Source: Nonomuraea rhodomycinica (GTDB taxonomy: Bacteria > Actinomycetota > Actinomycetes > Streptosporangiales > Streptosporangiaceae). Taken from it: a DNA stretch of 64,000 nucleotides. The position numbers and the translations under genes were made by a program. The notes under the pieces were generated by a model, which was not told where the DNA came from, did not search any database, and saw nothing but the letters and a program-made list of their open reading frames with translations. Below are positions 51,217 through 59,684 of the stretch, piece after piece. The DNA lies in NCBI RefSeq assembly GCF_013363995.1, contig NZ_JABWGO010000001.1, forward strand, positions 124,001 through 188,000, given 5' to 3'. Position 1 is the first letter of the stretch. Each line of letters begins with the position of its first letter.

Positions 51217-51657
51217 TCACCGGCCGGCGAATGGATCCTCGTGATTTCCGCCCATCGAGCTGACACCTCGGGGATCCGTCAGCCAACGCCTGTACGGAAG
51301 CGGCAGAAGCTCTGCAATGGGAATCACCGCCGGCGGATCGCCGATCAAGATGTCCATGCTCGGGAAGTAATCGAACAATGCCTGCCGACAGCGCCCGCAT
51401 GGCGGAATCAGAACACGGCCTGCCAATCCCACGACAACCATCGTCGTCAATTCATAAATACGCTGCGCTGCGGCCGATCCGATGATCACCACCTCTGCGC
51501 AAGGTCCACCTAGAAAGTGTGAGACGCTCATTCCGACCACCGTCCGCCCATCGGGCGCGCGGGCGGCGGCGGCCACGTGGTGATTCTTTCCATCGTAACA
51601 CCGGGAAGCAAGCTCCTTGGCTTCCTTGATCAGGTCAAAATCGATATCCCGTGCCAC
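51217..51657 (-). CDS. cytidine-deaminase-like protein
   Basis: GTG at 51657, after GAGGAGACT, gives 146 residues. Zinc-binding motifs are GPCAEVVIIG (C53-A-E55) and PPCGRCRQALFDYF (C87, C90), with the catalytic Glu in C-A-E. The C-A-E form and short length resemble tetrameric cytidine deaminases and blasticidin-S-type deaminases. A long C-terminal tail (LPLPYRRWLTDPRG onward) is extra. It is the last gene of the 13-gene run, 10 bp after the Nudix gene. It could be nucleotide salvage, a biosynthetic step or self-resistance. Confidence 0.85.
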   Translation of the reverse strand: MARDIDFDLIKEAKELASRCYDGKNHHVAAAARAPDGRTVVGMSVSHFLGGPCAEVVIIGSAAAQRIYELTTMVVVGLAGRVLIPPCGRCRQALFDYFPSMDILIGDPPAVIPIAELLPLPYRRWLTDPRGVSSMGGNHEDPFAGR

Positions 51658-51667
51658 GGCAGTCTCC

Positions 51668-52144
51668 TCATGCGGTCGAGCGGCGATCGAAGAACAGATG
51701 GCGGACCTCGCCCCCACCGTCATCGACATGCGCCAGGATCTCTTTGGGCAAGAAATTCATGAACGGCAGCTCGTCCGGACTCACCCATGCGAACTTGTGA
51801 TGTTCTTCCGCATTGCCGTGAACGACTTCCAGCGGAATGCCATCAGGCCAAGACGCTTCATAGTAGAAGCAGACCTCCTGATGGATCGCCGCCCCCTCCG
51901 AACGGATACTCTCGGCGACCAGGGACAGCCGCCCGATGGCGCACTCCACGCCTATCTCCTCGACCAGTTCACGAGCGAGCGCGGTGGTGGACGACTCTCC
52001 GAAGCGAACCTTGCCGCCAGGCAGGAACCAGCCGTCCAGATCATCCACGGCACACAGAAGAATTCTTCCCCGCCCTTGAACGATGGCGGCGGCCCGCAGT
52101 TTGAAAGAATTGTCGCCGGACCATGCGATGTTCTCTTCCATCAT
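51668..52144 (-). CDS. Nudix hydrolase
   Basis: A 158-residue Nudix protein. The box GGKVRFGESSTTALARELVE, continuing EIGV, fits GX5EX7REUXEEXGU exactly (Gly44, Glu50, Arg58, Glu59, Glu62, Glu63). The N terminus FKLRAAAIVQGRGRILLCAV is the usual first strand pair. It hydrolyses a nucleoside diphosphate linked to another moiety; the substrate is unknown. It overlaps the kinase stop by 4 bases (ATGA), so it is tightly coupled to the nucleotide-type neighbours on both sides. Confidence 0.92.
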   Translation of the reverse strand: MMEENIAWSGDNSFKLRAAAIVQGRGRILLCAVDDLDGWFLPGGKVRFGESSTTALARELVEEIGVECAIGRLSLVAESIRSEGAAIHQEVCFYYEASWPDGIPLEVVHGNAEEHHKFAWVSPDELPFMNFLPKEILAHVDDGGGEVRHLFFDRRSTA

Positions 52145-52908
52145 TCCCTCTCGCCGTGGAGAACCGAAGGCCGATCGTCCGCAAGGCCGAGCATGTCAAC
52201 GGCCTGGCGGGCGGTATCCACGCACACTTCCTTGTCCTGATGTCGGATGTGAAGCCCTCGCGCGTACAACTGGACCATGGTGTCATGGGCCGGGACCACT
52301 GTCGACCTCGGTTCGGAGCCACATGTTCCGCATGGCTCACCGTCGTTCGCGCGCCGGAGCAGGAGATCCATCAATGGTTCCATATTCTTGACGTACACAA
52401 TGTCGTCAGGAAACTCACTGTGGCTGCCCTCTAGATATGAGTTGTAGGCCTCCAGGAAGTCCGAATCGAACCAGACAGCATGCTCCGCGATGGCGGAATA
52501 CCTGGAACGCCGCTGTATCGACACCGCCGGAGAGGTGATGAAGATGAAGACCCTGCTACGGCGATGCCGATCACGGAGACCTAGCTTCAGACAGTATTCA
52601 CGAGCGCGCACAAAATGACTCTTGTCCAGCTTCCCCGTCTGCCAGAGGGCATGGCGATAGGCCAGCACTCCGATGTAACACCGATCGCTCAGTACCGAGA
52701 GGCGACCGAAGCCCTCGAGCCTTTCCGCCCACCGGACTCGGTCCAGATCCTCTTCCAGCAGGCCCGTGGCGATGGCGAACTCGTCGTTCACCCCTGCTTC
52801 TGGCTGAGCTTCCGGAAAGACGATCACCCGATGGTGATGGTGTTCGACGATGGAGCCCAGCAGCGTGGTCTTCCCAGCCCCGGGAGTGCCCTCAAGAACG
52901 ATCATCAC
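52141..52908 (-). CDS. P-loop kinase (nucleoside/thymidylate-kinase-like)
   Basis: A 255-residue protein beginning MMIVLEGTPGAGKTTLLGSI, a Walker A loop like that of thymidylate and deoxynucleoside kinases. FPEAQPEAG and LSVLSDRCYIGVLAYRHALW recall the substrate-binding and DR-type motifs. A lid-like Arg cluster (QRRSRYSAI) follows. Residues beyond 190 contain CGTCG and have no clear match. The substrate is unknown; a nucleoside or a sugar intermediate is possible. ATG at 52908 overlaps the HprK-like stop. Confidence 0.75.
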   Translation of the reverse strand: MMIVLEGTPGAGKTTLLGSIVEHHHHRVIVFPEAQPEAGVNDEFAIATGLLEEDLDRVRWAERLEGFGRLSVLSDRCYIGVLAYRHALWQTGKLDKSHFVRAREYCLKLGLRDRHRRSRVFIFITSPAVSIQRRSRYSAIAEHAVWFDSDFLEAYNSYLEGSHSEFPDDIVYVKNMEPLMDLLLRRANDGEPCGTCGSEPRSTVVPAHDTMVQLYARGLHIRHQDKEVCVDTARQAVDMLGLADDRPSVLHGERE

Positions 52909-53930
52909 AGGCCCTCGGTCGCCAGATCATGGAGCAACTTGGCTGATTCCCTGAGACAAGTCATGGATTGCGTCAGGCGGAAGACGGGAACCCGCTCGCT
53001 CAGCTTCGCCGCCTGCCTTTCCAGCTCGTCATCGTGTGTCTGGGTGAAGTACCGGTCGAGCCATGCCTCCTGGCGGCTGGCGTTTCCCTCCACGAACTGA
53101 CGCAGCAGTTCGCATGCCTCTTGCCTGTCGTGCACCTGCTCAAGCTCTGGTGACAGCGCCCCAGAATCGAAACGAGGGACGATCACCGCATGCAACCGAG
53201 CCTGAGCGACGACGGAAGCTCCCGTCGCTCGTGCCAGCTCGTCGGGAAAGAGGAGCGCCCGACGGTCCGTCGGGTTCCCCGTCCGTACCTGCTCCGGATG
53301 GCGGCTGGACTCCAGGACCTGGCGCAACGCGCTGCCCCTGTCGGCCAGCAGGCGCAGGGTGTCCCTGCGTACCGAGATCGCCCGCGGCCAGCCGAAGGCG
53401 TCCAAGCCGGCGTCCTCGTCCACGTTCACGACCAGGTCGTCATTGGTCACGTAGTCGAACTCACCGCTCTTCAACATGGCCAGCGTCAGGCTGGTTTTGC
53501 CTGCTCGTTTACCCCCAGCCAGTGCCAGCCCCCGGCCGGTACGTCGGCTCACCACAAGTGCCGAGTGGAGGAAGCAGTGGCCACGATCCATGAAAGCCCG
53601 GCGGAGGAGGCAGCGCACCAACCGTCGCCGCTGGGTGGTGGCATTCTCCGGGTCTATCGACAGCACCCGTCGCAGGGGGTCAAGCCAGAGCCGGTAACCG
53701 ATTCCGCTTCCCTTGGAGGGCTGATCGATGAGATCACCCTGTTCATCCTCGCCGGCCATGGCGATGGTCCAGGCGCCGGGCGGCGCCACGTCACCCTCGG
53801 CGACAGAGATGTAGGGCGACCAGTGACCGGCCAGAGTCGACGCCGAGGCCGGATCGAGCCAGAGGCGAACCCCAGCGTCGGCGCGCATGGCCGTGTACCA
53901 GCCCGGCTGGGCGGCAGCACCCACGATCAC
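52905..53930 (-). CDS. HPr-kinase-like (HprK C-terminal type) protein
   Basis: GTG at 53930 overlaps the upstream stop (GTGA) and gives 341 residues. The core is HCFLHSALVVSRRTGRGLAL followed by AGGKRAGKTSLTLAMLKSG (P loop about 139-147), then EFDYVTNDDLVVNVDEDAGL, as in HprK/serine kinase paralogues found in RiPP and polysaccharide clusters. There is no HPr-phosphorylation partner nearby. In paeninodin-type lasso clusters a homologue phosphorylates the product; here the target is unknown. The first 100 residues are family-variable. Confidence 0.78.
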   Translation of the reverse strand: MIVGAAAQPGWYTAMRADAGVRLWLDPASASTLAGHWSPYISVAEGDVAPPGAWTIAMAGEDEQGDLIDQPSKGSGIGYRLWLDPLRRVLSIDPENATTQRRRLVRCLLRRAFMDRGHCFLHSALVVSRRTGRGLALAGGKRAGKTSLTLAMLKSGEFDYVTNDDLVVNVDEDAGLDAFGWPRAISVRRDTLRLLADRGSALRQVLESSRHPEQVRTGNPTDRRALLFPDELARATGASVVAQARLHAVIVPRFDSGALSPELEQVHDRQEACELLRQFVEGNASRQEAWLDRYFTQTHDDELERQAAKLSERVPVFRLTQSMTCLRESAKLLHDLATEGL

Positions 53931-55999
53931 CGCGCCCCCCGTTCCAGAAACCTCAGCGCCAAGGCGCCAACGGACGATGCCAGCTGCGGATCCACCACCG
54001 GCGCCCATTCCAGAATCCAGCAGAAGTACTCCGCGAGGTGATGTTCGAGGTGCTCGTGACTCAGAGTCACGCACGACTCCGCTGTGTACGCGGCGAGGAA
54101 GTCACGCCACGGCAGGTTCATCATGAGGCCGTCATGAAGGTAGACAGACACTAGATCGTGGTAGCGGCAACCTGTACCGCTGCGTTCGAAGTCCACGATT
54201 CCGGATATCCGGCCGCCGGCGATGAGAATGTTCCGGGAGGAGAAATCGCCGTGGACGAACCCGACGTGGCACTCGGCCGTTTCCTTGCTCTGGTGATACT
54301 TGTCCAGCAGTGAGCGGTACACCGCATCGTGTGTGGATTGAGCCGCCCGGACGGAGGGGCTCCGGCGAAAAGGACTGCTCCCCGGGGCTTCGGCGTGCAG
54401 TCGGGCAGCGAGCCTGCCCAGATCCACCGCGAGAGCCCGATCCCACGTCGCCACAGGTCCACCGGTGATCCGCCGAGTGACGATCCACGACAAGGACCCC
54501 TGCAACGAGGCGCTGGCGATGGGTGCAGGAATATTCAGGTCCGGACACCTGTCGCCGGCATAGGTGAGCCCCGCCAGTTCTCGACTGCAGCGATCCTCAC
54601 CCCTATGCGTGTATACCTTGAGGACCGCATCATCAGCGAAGAACGCAACAGATCGCCCCTTGTATCCGGCGCTGCCGGTCCTGGGGAACGACACGCCCGT
54701 CCGTGACTGAGCAGCGAGCCGGGCGCAGTCAACCGCCTCGGCCAGTTGAGAAACACCATCCATGTCGTCCGTCTCGTCGAGCAGCGGAAGGGGTTCTGTT
54801 TCGCCTGTCCCCTGACGACCTGTCCACTCACGCAGCCAGTAGGGCGGTTCGACCGCACGCAGCGCCAGTGTCAGCGGAGTCACGACGGTCAGAGCCGCGG
54901 CATCCCGGATGTCGAGATAGGCGCGGCGAGCGAGCGTGGCCATCCGGTCCCACGAATACCACGTCTCGGCAAGCAGCCTGCCTTCCGCGCCGAGTCTGTG
55001 GCGAAGAGCGTCATCGGTGAGCAACTGTTCGACCCGGTCCGGGAAGTCGGTCAGATCATCCATGGCGATGAGCCCGAATCTCTCGAACCATTCGAAGCCG
55101 CTGGCGGCGATGGTCGTGCCGACGACCGCGACCCCGGCTCCGATGTACTCGAGCACCTTGAGCTTCATACCGCCGCCGGAGTCCAGCGGGGCCAGTCCGA
55201 CGATGGAGGAGGCAACGGCGTCCCGCAGGTGCGGTACGGGCCCACGAAGCCTGACGAAGTCGGCCTCTTGGTGGTCTTGCCCACGCAGTTCAGCCGGATA
55301 GCGGCCATAGACCTCCACCGCAGCGCCCGTCGCGCGCAGCCTTCCGGCGAACGGATCGCTTCTCAGGTATTCGACAGCGCGCCGGTTCGGCTCGTAGTAG
55401 AGATTCCCGACAAAGGCCAGGGTGCGGCTGGACGCGGGCAGGGGTTGTGGGCCCGGCTCGACCCCACACGGCACCACATGCACCGGCATGCGAGTCATGG
55501 CCCGTGCGACCTGGGCGTCCTCGTCAGTCAGCGCGACCACCCCGTCCGCTGCCGCGATCGCTCTTGACTGGGCGAAGGCCGCTTCCCTGCACTCGTCCTC
55601 AGGGCGATGAATGGAACGCAGCAGAGAGCCCTCGTCATCGTGCATCTCGTACACCAGGGCGGCGCCTACGGAATCGGCCAGCCCTCTGCCGTATTCCGCG
55701 GTGAGTTGACTGTTCGCCATCACCAGCACGTCGGGCGCGAAGTCCTTCAGCTCAGGAACGAGCTTCTGGGGGTCGGAGTAGAAGGCCGAATAGTCCAGGT
55801 ATGAGGTGGCGAACGGCCAGGCCGTCGAAGGCTGGGACTCAGCGTTGAGATCACACAGGAACAGCCGGACGTCTACACCTTGGCGGGCCAGGTGCTTGTT
55901 CAGGAACAACGTCCGTGCCGCTGCTCCCGTCAGAGGCAGTGTCCTGACGAATCCGGCCGTGTCGAAAAGGATCGCCACGCGCTGCGGACGGCCGCTCAC
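53927..55999 (-). CDS. fusion: GT4-type glycosyltransferase + APH-type phosphotransferase
   Basis: A 690-residue two-domain protein. Residues 1-390 are a GT-B fold: VAILFDTAGFVRTLPLTGAA, VALTDEDAQVARAMTRMPVH, LAFVGNLYYEPNRRAVEYLR and the donor-site APLDSGGGMKLKVLEYIGAG with its E-x7-E-like acid. Residues about 450-690 are an aminoglycoside-phosphotransferase-type kinase: GYKGRSVAFFADDAVLKVYT, the catalytic loop FVHGDFSSRNILIAG (His about 583), and GIVDFERSGTGCRYHDL with the Mg-binding Asp. It could transfer a sugar and phosphorylate the same scaffold. The start overlaps the carbamoyltransferase stop by 4 bases. Confidence 0.85.
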   Translation of the reverse strand: MSGRPQRVAILFDTAGFVRTLPLTGAAARTLFLNKHLARQGVDVRLFLCDLNAESQPSTAWPFATSYLDYSAFYSDPQKLVPELKDFAPDVLVMANSQLTAEYGRGLADSVGAALVYEMHDDEGSLLRSIHRPEDECREAAFAQSRAIAAADGVVALTDEDAQVARAMTRMPVHVVPCGVEPGPQPLPASSRTLAFVGNLYYEPNRRAVEYLRSDPFAGRLRATGAAVEVYGRYPAELRGQDHQEADFVRLRGPVPHLRDAVASSIVGLAPLDSGGGMKLKVLEYIGAGVAVVGTTIAASGFEWFERFGLIAMDDLTDFPDRVEQLLTDDALRHRLGAEGRLLAETWYSWDRMATLARRAYLDIRDAAALTVVTPLTLALRAVEPPYWLREWTGRQGTGETEPLPLLDETDDMDGVSQLAEAVDCARLAAQSRTGVSFPRTGSAGYKGRSVAFFADDAVLKVYTHRGEDRCSRELAGLTYAGDRCPDLNIPAPIASASLQGSLSWIVTRRITGGPVATWDRALAVDLGRLAARLHAEAPGSSPFRRSPSVRAAQSTHDAVYRSLLDKYHQSKETAECHVGFVHGDFSSRNILIAGGRISGIVDFERSGTGCRYHDLVSVYLHDGLMMNLPWRDFLAAYTAESCVTLSHEHLEHHLAEYFCWILEWAPVVDPQLASSVGALALRFLERGAR

Positions 56000-57609
56000 T
56001 CGGGCATCACCAAGTACTCGCCAATGACCATGGCGTCCAGACTGGATGAGCCGAACGTGGTCACCGCATGAGCGGGTGTCTCCACGATGGGTTCCCGATC
56101 GTTGAAGGAGGTGTTGAGGACCACCGGAACCCCGGTGAGCCGGCCGAATCGGCTGATCAAACGGTGGAACGTCGGATGGGCGTCGGCTCGCACCGTCTGC
56201 ACGCGAGCGCTTCCATCCACGTGCGTCACCCCGGCCAGCCGCTCGCGACGCTGCGGCAGAACCGGTACCGCCGAGAGCATGAACGGACTCTCATGGTCGA
56301 TCTCGAACCAGTCAGCGACGTGTTCCACAGTGACAGCGGGCGCGAAAGGTCGAAACCACTCACGATGTTTGATCCTGCCGTTGAGCGCGTCTCGGGTCTC
56401 GACCCGGCGCGGATCCGCCAGGATGCTTCGCTGGCCCAGCGCACGAGCCCCGAGCTCGCTGCCCCCCTGGAACCAGCCGATGAGCTTGCCGTCGGCGATG
56501 AGTTCCGCCGCGGTCGCTGCCGGGTCGCTGACCCGTTCGTAAGAGAACCGACGGCGCGGATGCCGTTCAGCGAGCATCGACCGGGGGTGACGCCGTAACG
56601 CAAGCAGGATTTCCGCTGAGCTGTAGCTTCTCCCGAAGGAGTCCGCTTCCAGCTTGTGCCGAGGCATCGTGCCGGTGAGGCGGTGCATTCCGTAGAACGC
56701 ATTTCCAAGCGCCTGGCCACGGTCGGACGCCGGCGGTACAACGTAGACGTCAGCCCCTGTTCGCCGCCGTACCACGTGATTGGCGACACAGTTCATGGCG
56801 ACTCCCCCGGCCAGGCATACCCGGCGCCGGCCGTGGAGCGACATGAGCTCGGCGACGAGCCGTACCAAGATGTCCTCTGTCGCAGCCTGAACCCAGGCGG
56901 CCAGGTCCATGGAGGGTTGGTCGTCGATCATGTGCGGCGGTCCGAGAGACAGACCGGCGGCTGAGGCGAACTCCGCGAGCCCCCGTTCGTGCGTCTTCTC
57001 CAGAACGCCTTCCACCTGTGTGCCGATCAATTCGAAGAGCGGAACCTTGTAGGCATCCACATCCCCGAAGGCAGCCAAAGCCATGGTCTTACCGGCTTCC
57101 TGCTCATGAAAGCCGAGGTAGTTGGTGAAGGCCTCGTAGGTCGCTCCGATTCCTCCAGCGCGGGGGCGTTCTGAGCGGTTCCCGCCCACCTTCTCGATCC
57201 CGGACCCGTCCGCGAGATAGCAGCTCTCGGTGTCGCGGTCATTTCCGGCCCCGTCAGCCACGACGATGAGAGCGTCATCGAACCCTGACGTGCAGAAGGC
57301 GCTGTAGGCATGAGCGAGGTGGTGGTCGACGGTGTGGATCCGCTTCGGGTCGACGCCATAGCGGTCGAGACCACCCGTGAACCCCGCGGGAAGTCGAGGC
57401 CCGACACAGCTGAACACCACGGCATCCGCGTCCGACAGGCGGACGTCCATCGCCTCCAGGCAATATGCGAGCGCGGCCTGCCAGCCACCGCTGTACCTGG
57501 TCCGGTTGATGCGCTCTTCTGCGATCGCGACAACCTTTTCACCGTGGATGATGGCGCATCCACCGTCGTGTCCCATGTTGAGGCCGATCGACAGGGGACT
57601 GGATTTCAT
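55996..57609 (-). CDS. carbamoyltransferase (NodU/CmcH/TobZ family)
   Basis: A 537-residue protein. The Kae1-like N-terminal part has SIGLNMGHDGGCAIIHGEKV, the metal-binding HxxxH in VDHHLAHAYSAF (His96, His100), ADGAGNDRDTES and CLAGGVAMNCVANH. The YrdC-like C-terminal part has GARALGQRSILADPRRVETR, IKHREWFRPFAPAVT and VVLNTSFNDREPIVETP. The family moves a carbamoyl group from carbamoyl phosphate via carbamoyl-AMP to a hydroxyl of a sugar or antibiotic. It is strong evidence for a tailored natural product. It lies 12 bp after the GT2 stop. Confidence 0.95.
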   Translation of the reverse strand: MKSSPLSIGLNMGHDGGCAIIHGEKVVAIAEERINRTRYSGGWQAALAYCLEAMDVRLSDADAVVFSCVGPRLPAGFTGGLDRYGVDPKRIHTVDHHLAHAYSAFCTSGFDDALIVVADGAGNDRDTESCYLADGSGIEKVGGNRSERPRAGGIGATYEAFTNYLGFHEQEAGKTMALAAFGDVDAYKVPLFELIGTQVEGVLEKTHERGLAEFASAAGLSLGPPHMIDDQPSMDLAAWVQAATEDILVRLVAELMSLHGRRRVCLAGGVAMNCVANHVVRRRTGADVYVVPPASDRGQALGNAFYGMHRLTGTMPRHKLEADSFGRSYSSAEILLALRRHPRSMLAERHPRRRFSYERVSDPAATAAELIADGKLIGWFQGGSELGARALGQRSILADPRRVETRDALNGRIKHREWFRPFAPAVTVEHVADWFEIDHESPFMLSAVPVLPQRRERLAGVTHVDGSARVQTVRADAHPTFHRLISRFGRLTGVPVVLNTSFNDREPIVETPAHAVTTFGSSSLDAMVIGEYLVMPE

Positions 57610-57621
57610 GCGAACTGCTCC

Positions 57622-58542
57622 CTACATAAGTCGACGACATACGTGGAGACGAAGTCGTTCGATCCGGAACCCGGCTATCCGGGCGAGGTTCATGAGCAGC
57701 ACCACCCGATTGGCTGCCGCTCGGAGCGCGTCGCGGATGCGGTAGCTGTCGTAGATGTGCGTCCCACCATGCAGCCGCCGCACCCGAGCCACGGAGACGC
57801 CGTGCCAGAAGGCTCTGAGCAGCACCGACCGGGTACGCAAGTCCGCCGAGCGGACGGCGCGTCTGACGACCGCCTTCGGGGCCACGATCACCTCTTCGCC
57901 CGCGCACAGGGCACGGATGACGAACTCGAGATCCTCGCAGCTCAAATGTCTTTCGCCACGGACGCCGAGCGTCTCGTCGAACAGGGATTCAGGTTCGTTC
58001 CTGAACCCGAGATTGCATCCGATCAGCCAGTACGGCGCGCGCAACCGGGTGCGGTGCTCGGGCCACGCGAGCGGCACGAACTGCTCGAGCACCGCAGCCG
58101 GCAGCTCCGCTCGAGGCGAGTCGGCTGCCGGCAGGTCCGCAACCGTGCGGCCACCGGCGCAGAAGGCTCCACTCTCCCGCAAAGCCGCGCTCAGCTCGTG
58201 CACCCAGTTCGGCAGGGGCCGGCTGTCCGGATCAGTGACCAGCACGTAGGCACCACTCGCAGCGCGGATACCGGCGTTGCGGGCTCTGCTGAGTCCCACA
58301 TGCGGCTCGTGCACCACCCTGATCGCGCAGCCCGGGATACTGTCTGCCCGGAAATCATCAGGTAGCCGACGTTGCCGATGGTTGTCCACGATGACAAGCT
58401 CGTCGAGCGCCCCCGACGGGCGCTGTTCCCGGAGTGCTTCCAGCAGCCCGTCCAGGTCATGAACGTTTCCGTACACAGCGGTCACCACGCTGACGCCCCG
58501 TTTGTGGTTCGCGGGTTCCGCCCCCGCTCCCTGTGACATCAC
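57622..58542 (-). CDS. GT2-family glycosyltransferase
   Basis: A 306-residue GT-A enzyme. RGVSVVTAVYGNVHDLDGLL, HEPHVGLSRARNAGIRAASG and YVLVTDPDSRPLPNWVHELS (D104-P-D106 metal motif) are followed by GERHLSCEDLEFVIRALCAG, the ED-type base region. There are no membrane helices beyond a C-terminal hydrophobic patch. It transfers an activated sugar with inversion. The ATG at 58542 overlaps the nucleotidyltransferase stop by 4 bases. Confidence 0.9.
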   Translation of the reverse strand: MMSQGAGAEPANHKRGVSVVTAVYGNVHDLDGLLEALREQRPSGALDELVIVDNHRQRRLPDDFRADSIPGCAIRVVHEPHVGLSRARNAGIRAASGAYVLVTDPDSRPLPNWVHELSAALRESGAFCAGGRTVADLPAADSPRAELPAAVLEQFVPLAWPEHRTRLRAPYWLIGCNLGFRNEPESLFDETLGVRGERHLSCEDLEFVIRALCAGEEVIVAPKAVVRRAVRSADLRTRSVLLRAFWHGVSVARVRRLHGGTHIYDSYRIRDALRAAANRVVLLMNLARIAGFRIERLRLHVCRRLM

Positions 58543-59684
58543 ATCCGGGGGACTTCTGACGAGGTCGTACGCACCTGGTCATCGCCCAGCAGACGCTCGA
58601 AGAAGGAAGCCCGCCAACGCCCCGGTTTTCCCTCCATGTGCCCGAAGTCCTCCAGGTATGCCGTGTCCTCCGGCTTCATGCTCGCCAGTGCCCGTTGGGG
58701 AATCGCCTCCGGGTAGCACAGAGAGGCAAAATGAAGCGCGTAATATATCTCGGTGGCCGCCGAACAGGCGTGCGCCAGCTCGATCAGCTCATGCCAGGTT
58801 TCCTCCGGCCAGGCGCGGGTCAATACGACGATGTCCAGCAGTTGCCGAAGCCGCAGCCCTTTACCGGACTCCAGGTAGTACAACGCCGTCGCCTCCTTGT
58901 GCAGATGGAGACACAGGTCGAGCATCTGGTCGACCTCGGACATCGCCCTGCTGGATACTCCGCAGATGTCCTGGGCGACGGAGCGGGCGAACAGATCGGC
59001 GTTGGTCACCTCCACCGCTGCGCTCTTCTGGGCGATCTGATGGCATGGGTCGACCTTGAAATGATCTACTTCTACGGACCCGCTGTACTTGACGAAAGGA
59101 AGGCTGTTGTTCAGGTGCGCCTTCCAGTACACCTGGGCGCGTCTGCTGTAGGGCCGCACGGTACCGTCCGGCGCCAGCAGGCCCTGCTGATAGCCCAACT
59201 TCTCGACCACGGCGCCGAAGGCGCCCATGTCGACGCGGTCGACCAGCAGGTCCAGATCGCTCGACTGCCGAGCCCCGAGGTCAGCGAAGCCATACGTGTC
59301 GAGAACCGGTCCCTTACGCACCAGATATCGCACATCGGCCGCGTTCAACGCGTTCAGAACAGTCGCGTACTCGGCGTGTTGCACCTGGTTCCGGACGCGA
59401 TTGCCCACGTAGGCGCCGGAGAACACTTGTCTGTATGGCGTCAGAGGCTTGCGATCGGCATCGTGATCGAGGCGATACGAGATGATGTTCCTGCCGACGA
59501 GGGGCAGCAGGCGATGGCGCGCAGCCAAATCGAGGAAGCGTCCCCAGTCAAGAGCCCCGCGGTGGGCCAAGAGAAGGCCACGAACCTCGGATACGTCGTG
59601 ATCGTTCAACTCGTGCCTGGCCAGCGAAAGGAGAAGAGCGAGTTCCGGTTGGCCGGTCAAGGCGTCAGGACAGTTGTCGCACAC
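58539..59684 (-). CDS. nucleotidyltransferase-fold protein (NTP_transf_5 type)
   Basis: A 381-residue protein. The catalytic patch is VRYLVRKGPVLDTYGFADLG, then ARQSSDLDLLVDRVDM with Asp143 and Asp145 as metal ligands (S-D-x-D pattern). EVDHFKVDPCH supplies a third acid. The C-terminal helical region is typical of the uncharacterised NTP_transf_5 proteins found beside HprK-like kinases in RiPP and glycan clusters. It probably adenylylates or otherwise nucleotidylates a cluster intermediate. It overlaps the HAD gene by 20 bp. Confidence 0.8.
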   Translation of the reverse strand: MCDNCPDALTGQPELALLLSLARHELNDHDVSEVRGLLLAHRGALDWGRFLDLAARHRLLPLVGRNIISYRLDHDADRKPLTPYRQVFSGAYVGNRVRNQVQHAEYATVLNALNAADVRYLVRKGPVLDTYGFADLGARQSSDLDLLVDRVDMGAFGAVVEKLGYQQGLLAPDGTVRPYSRRAQVYWKAHLNNSLPFVKYSGSVEVDHFKVDPCHQIAQKSAAVEVTNADLFARSVAQDICGVSSRAMSEVDQMLDLCLHLHKEATALYYLESGKGLRLRQLLDIVVLTRAWPEETWHELIELAHACSAATEIYYALHFASLCYPEAIPQRALASMKPEDTAYLEDFGHMEGKPGRWRASFFERLLGDDQVRTTSSEVPRM

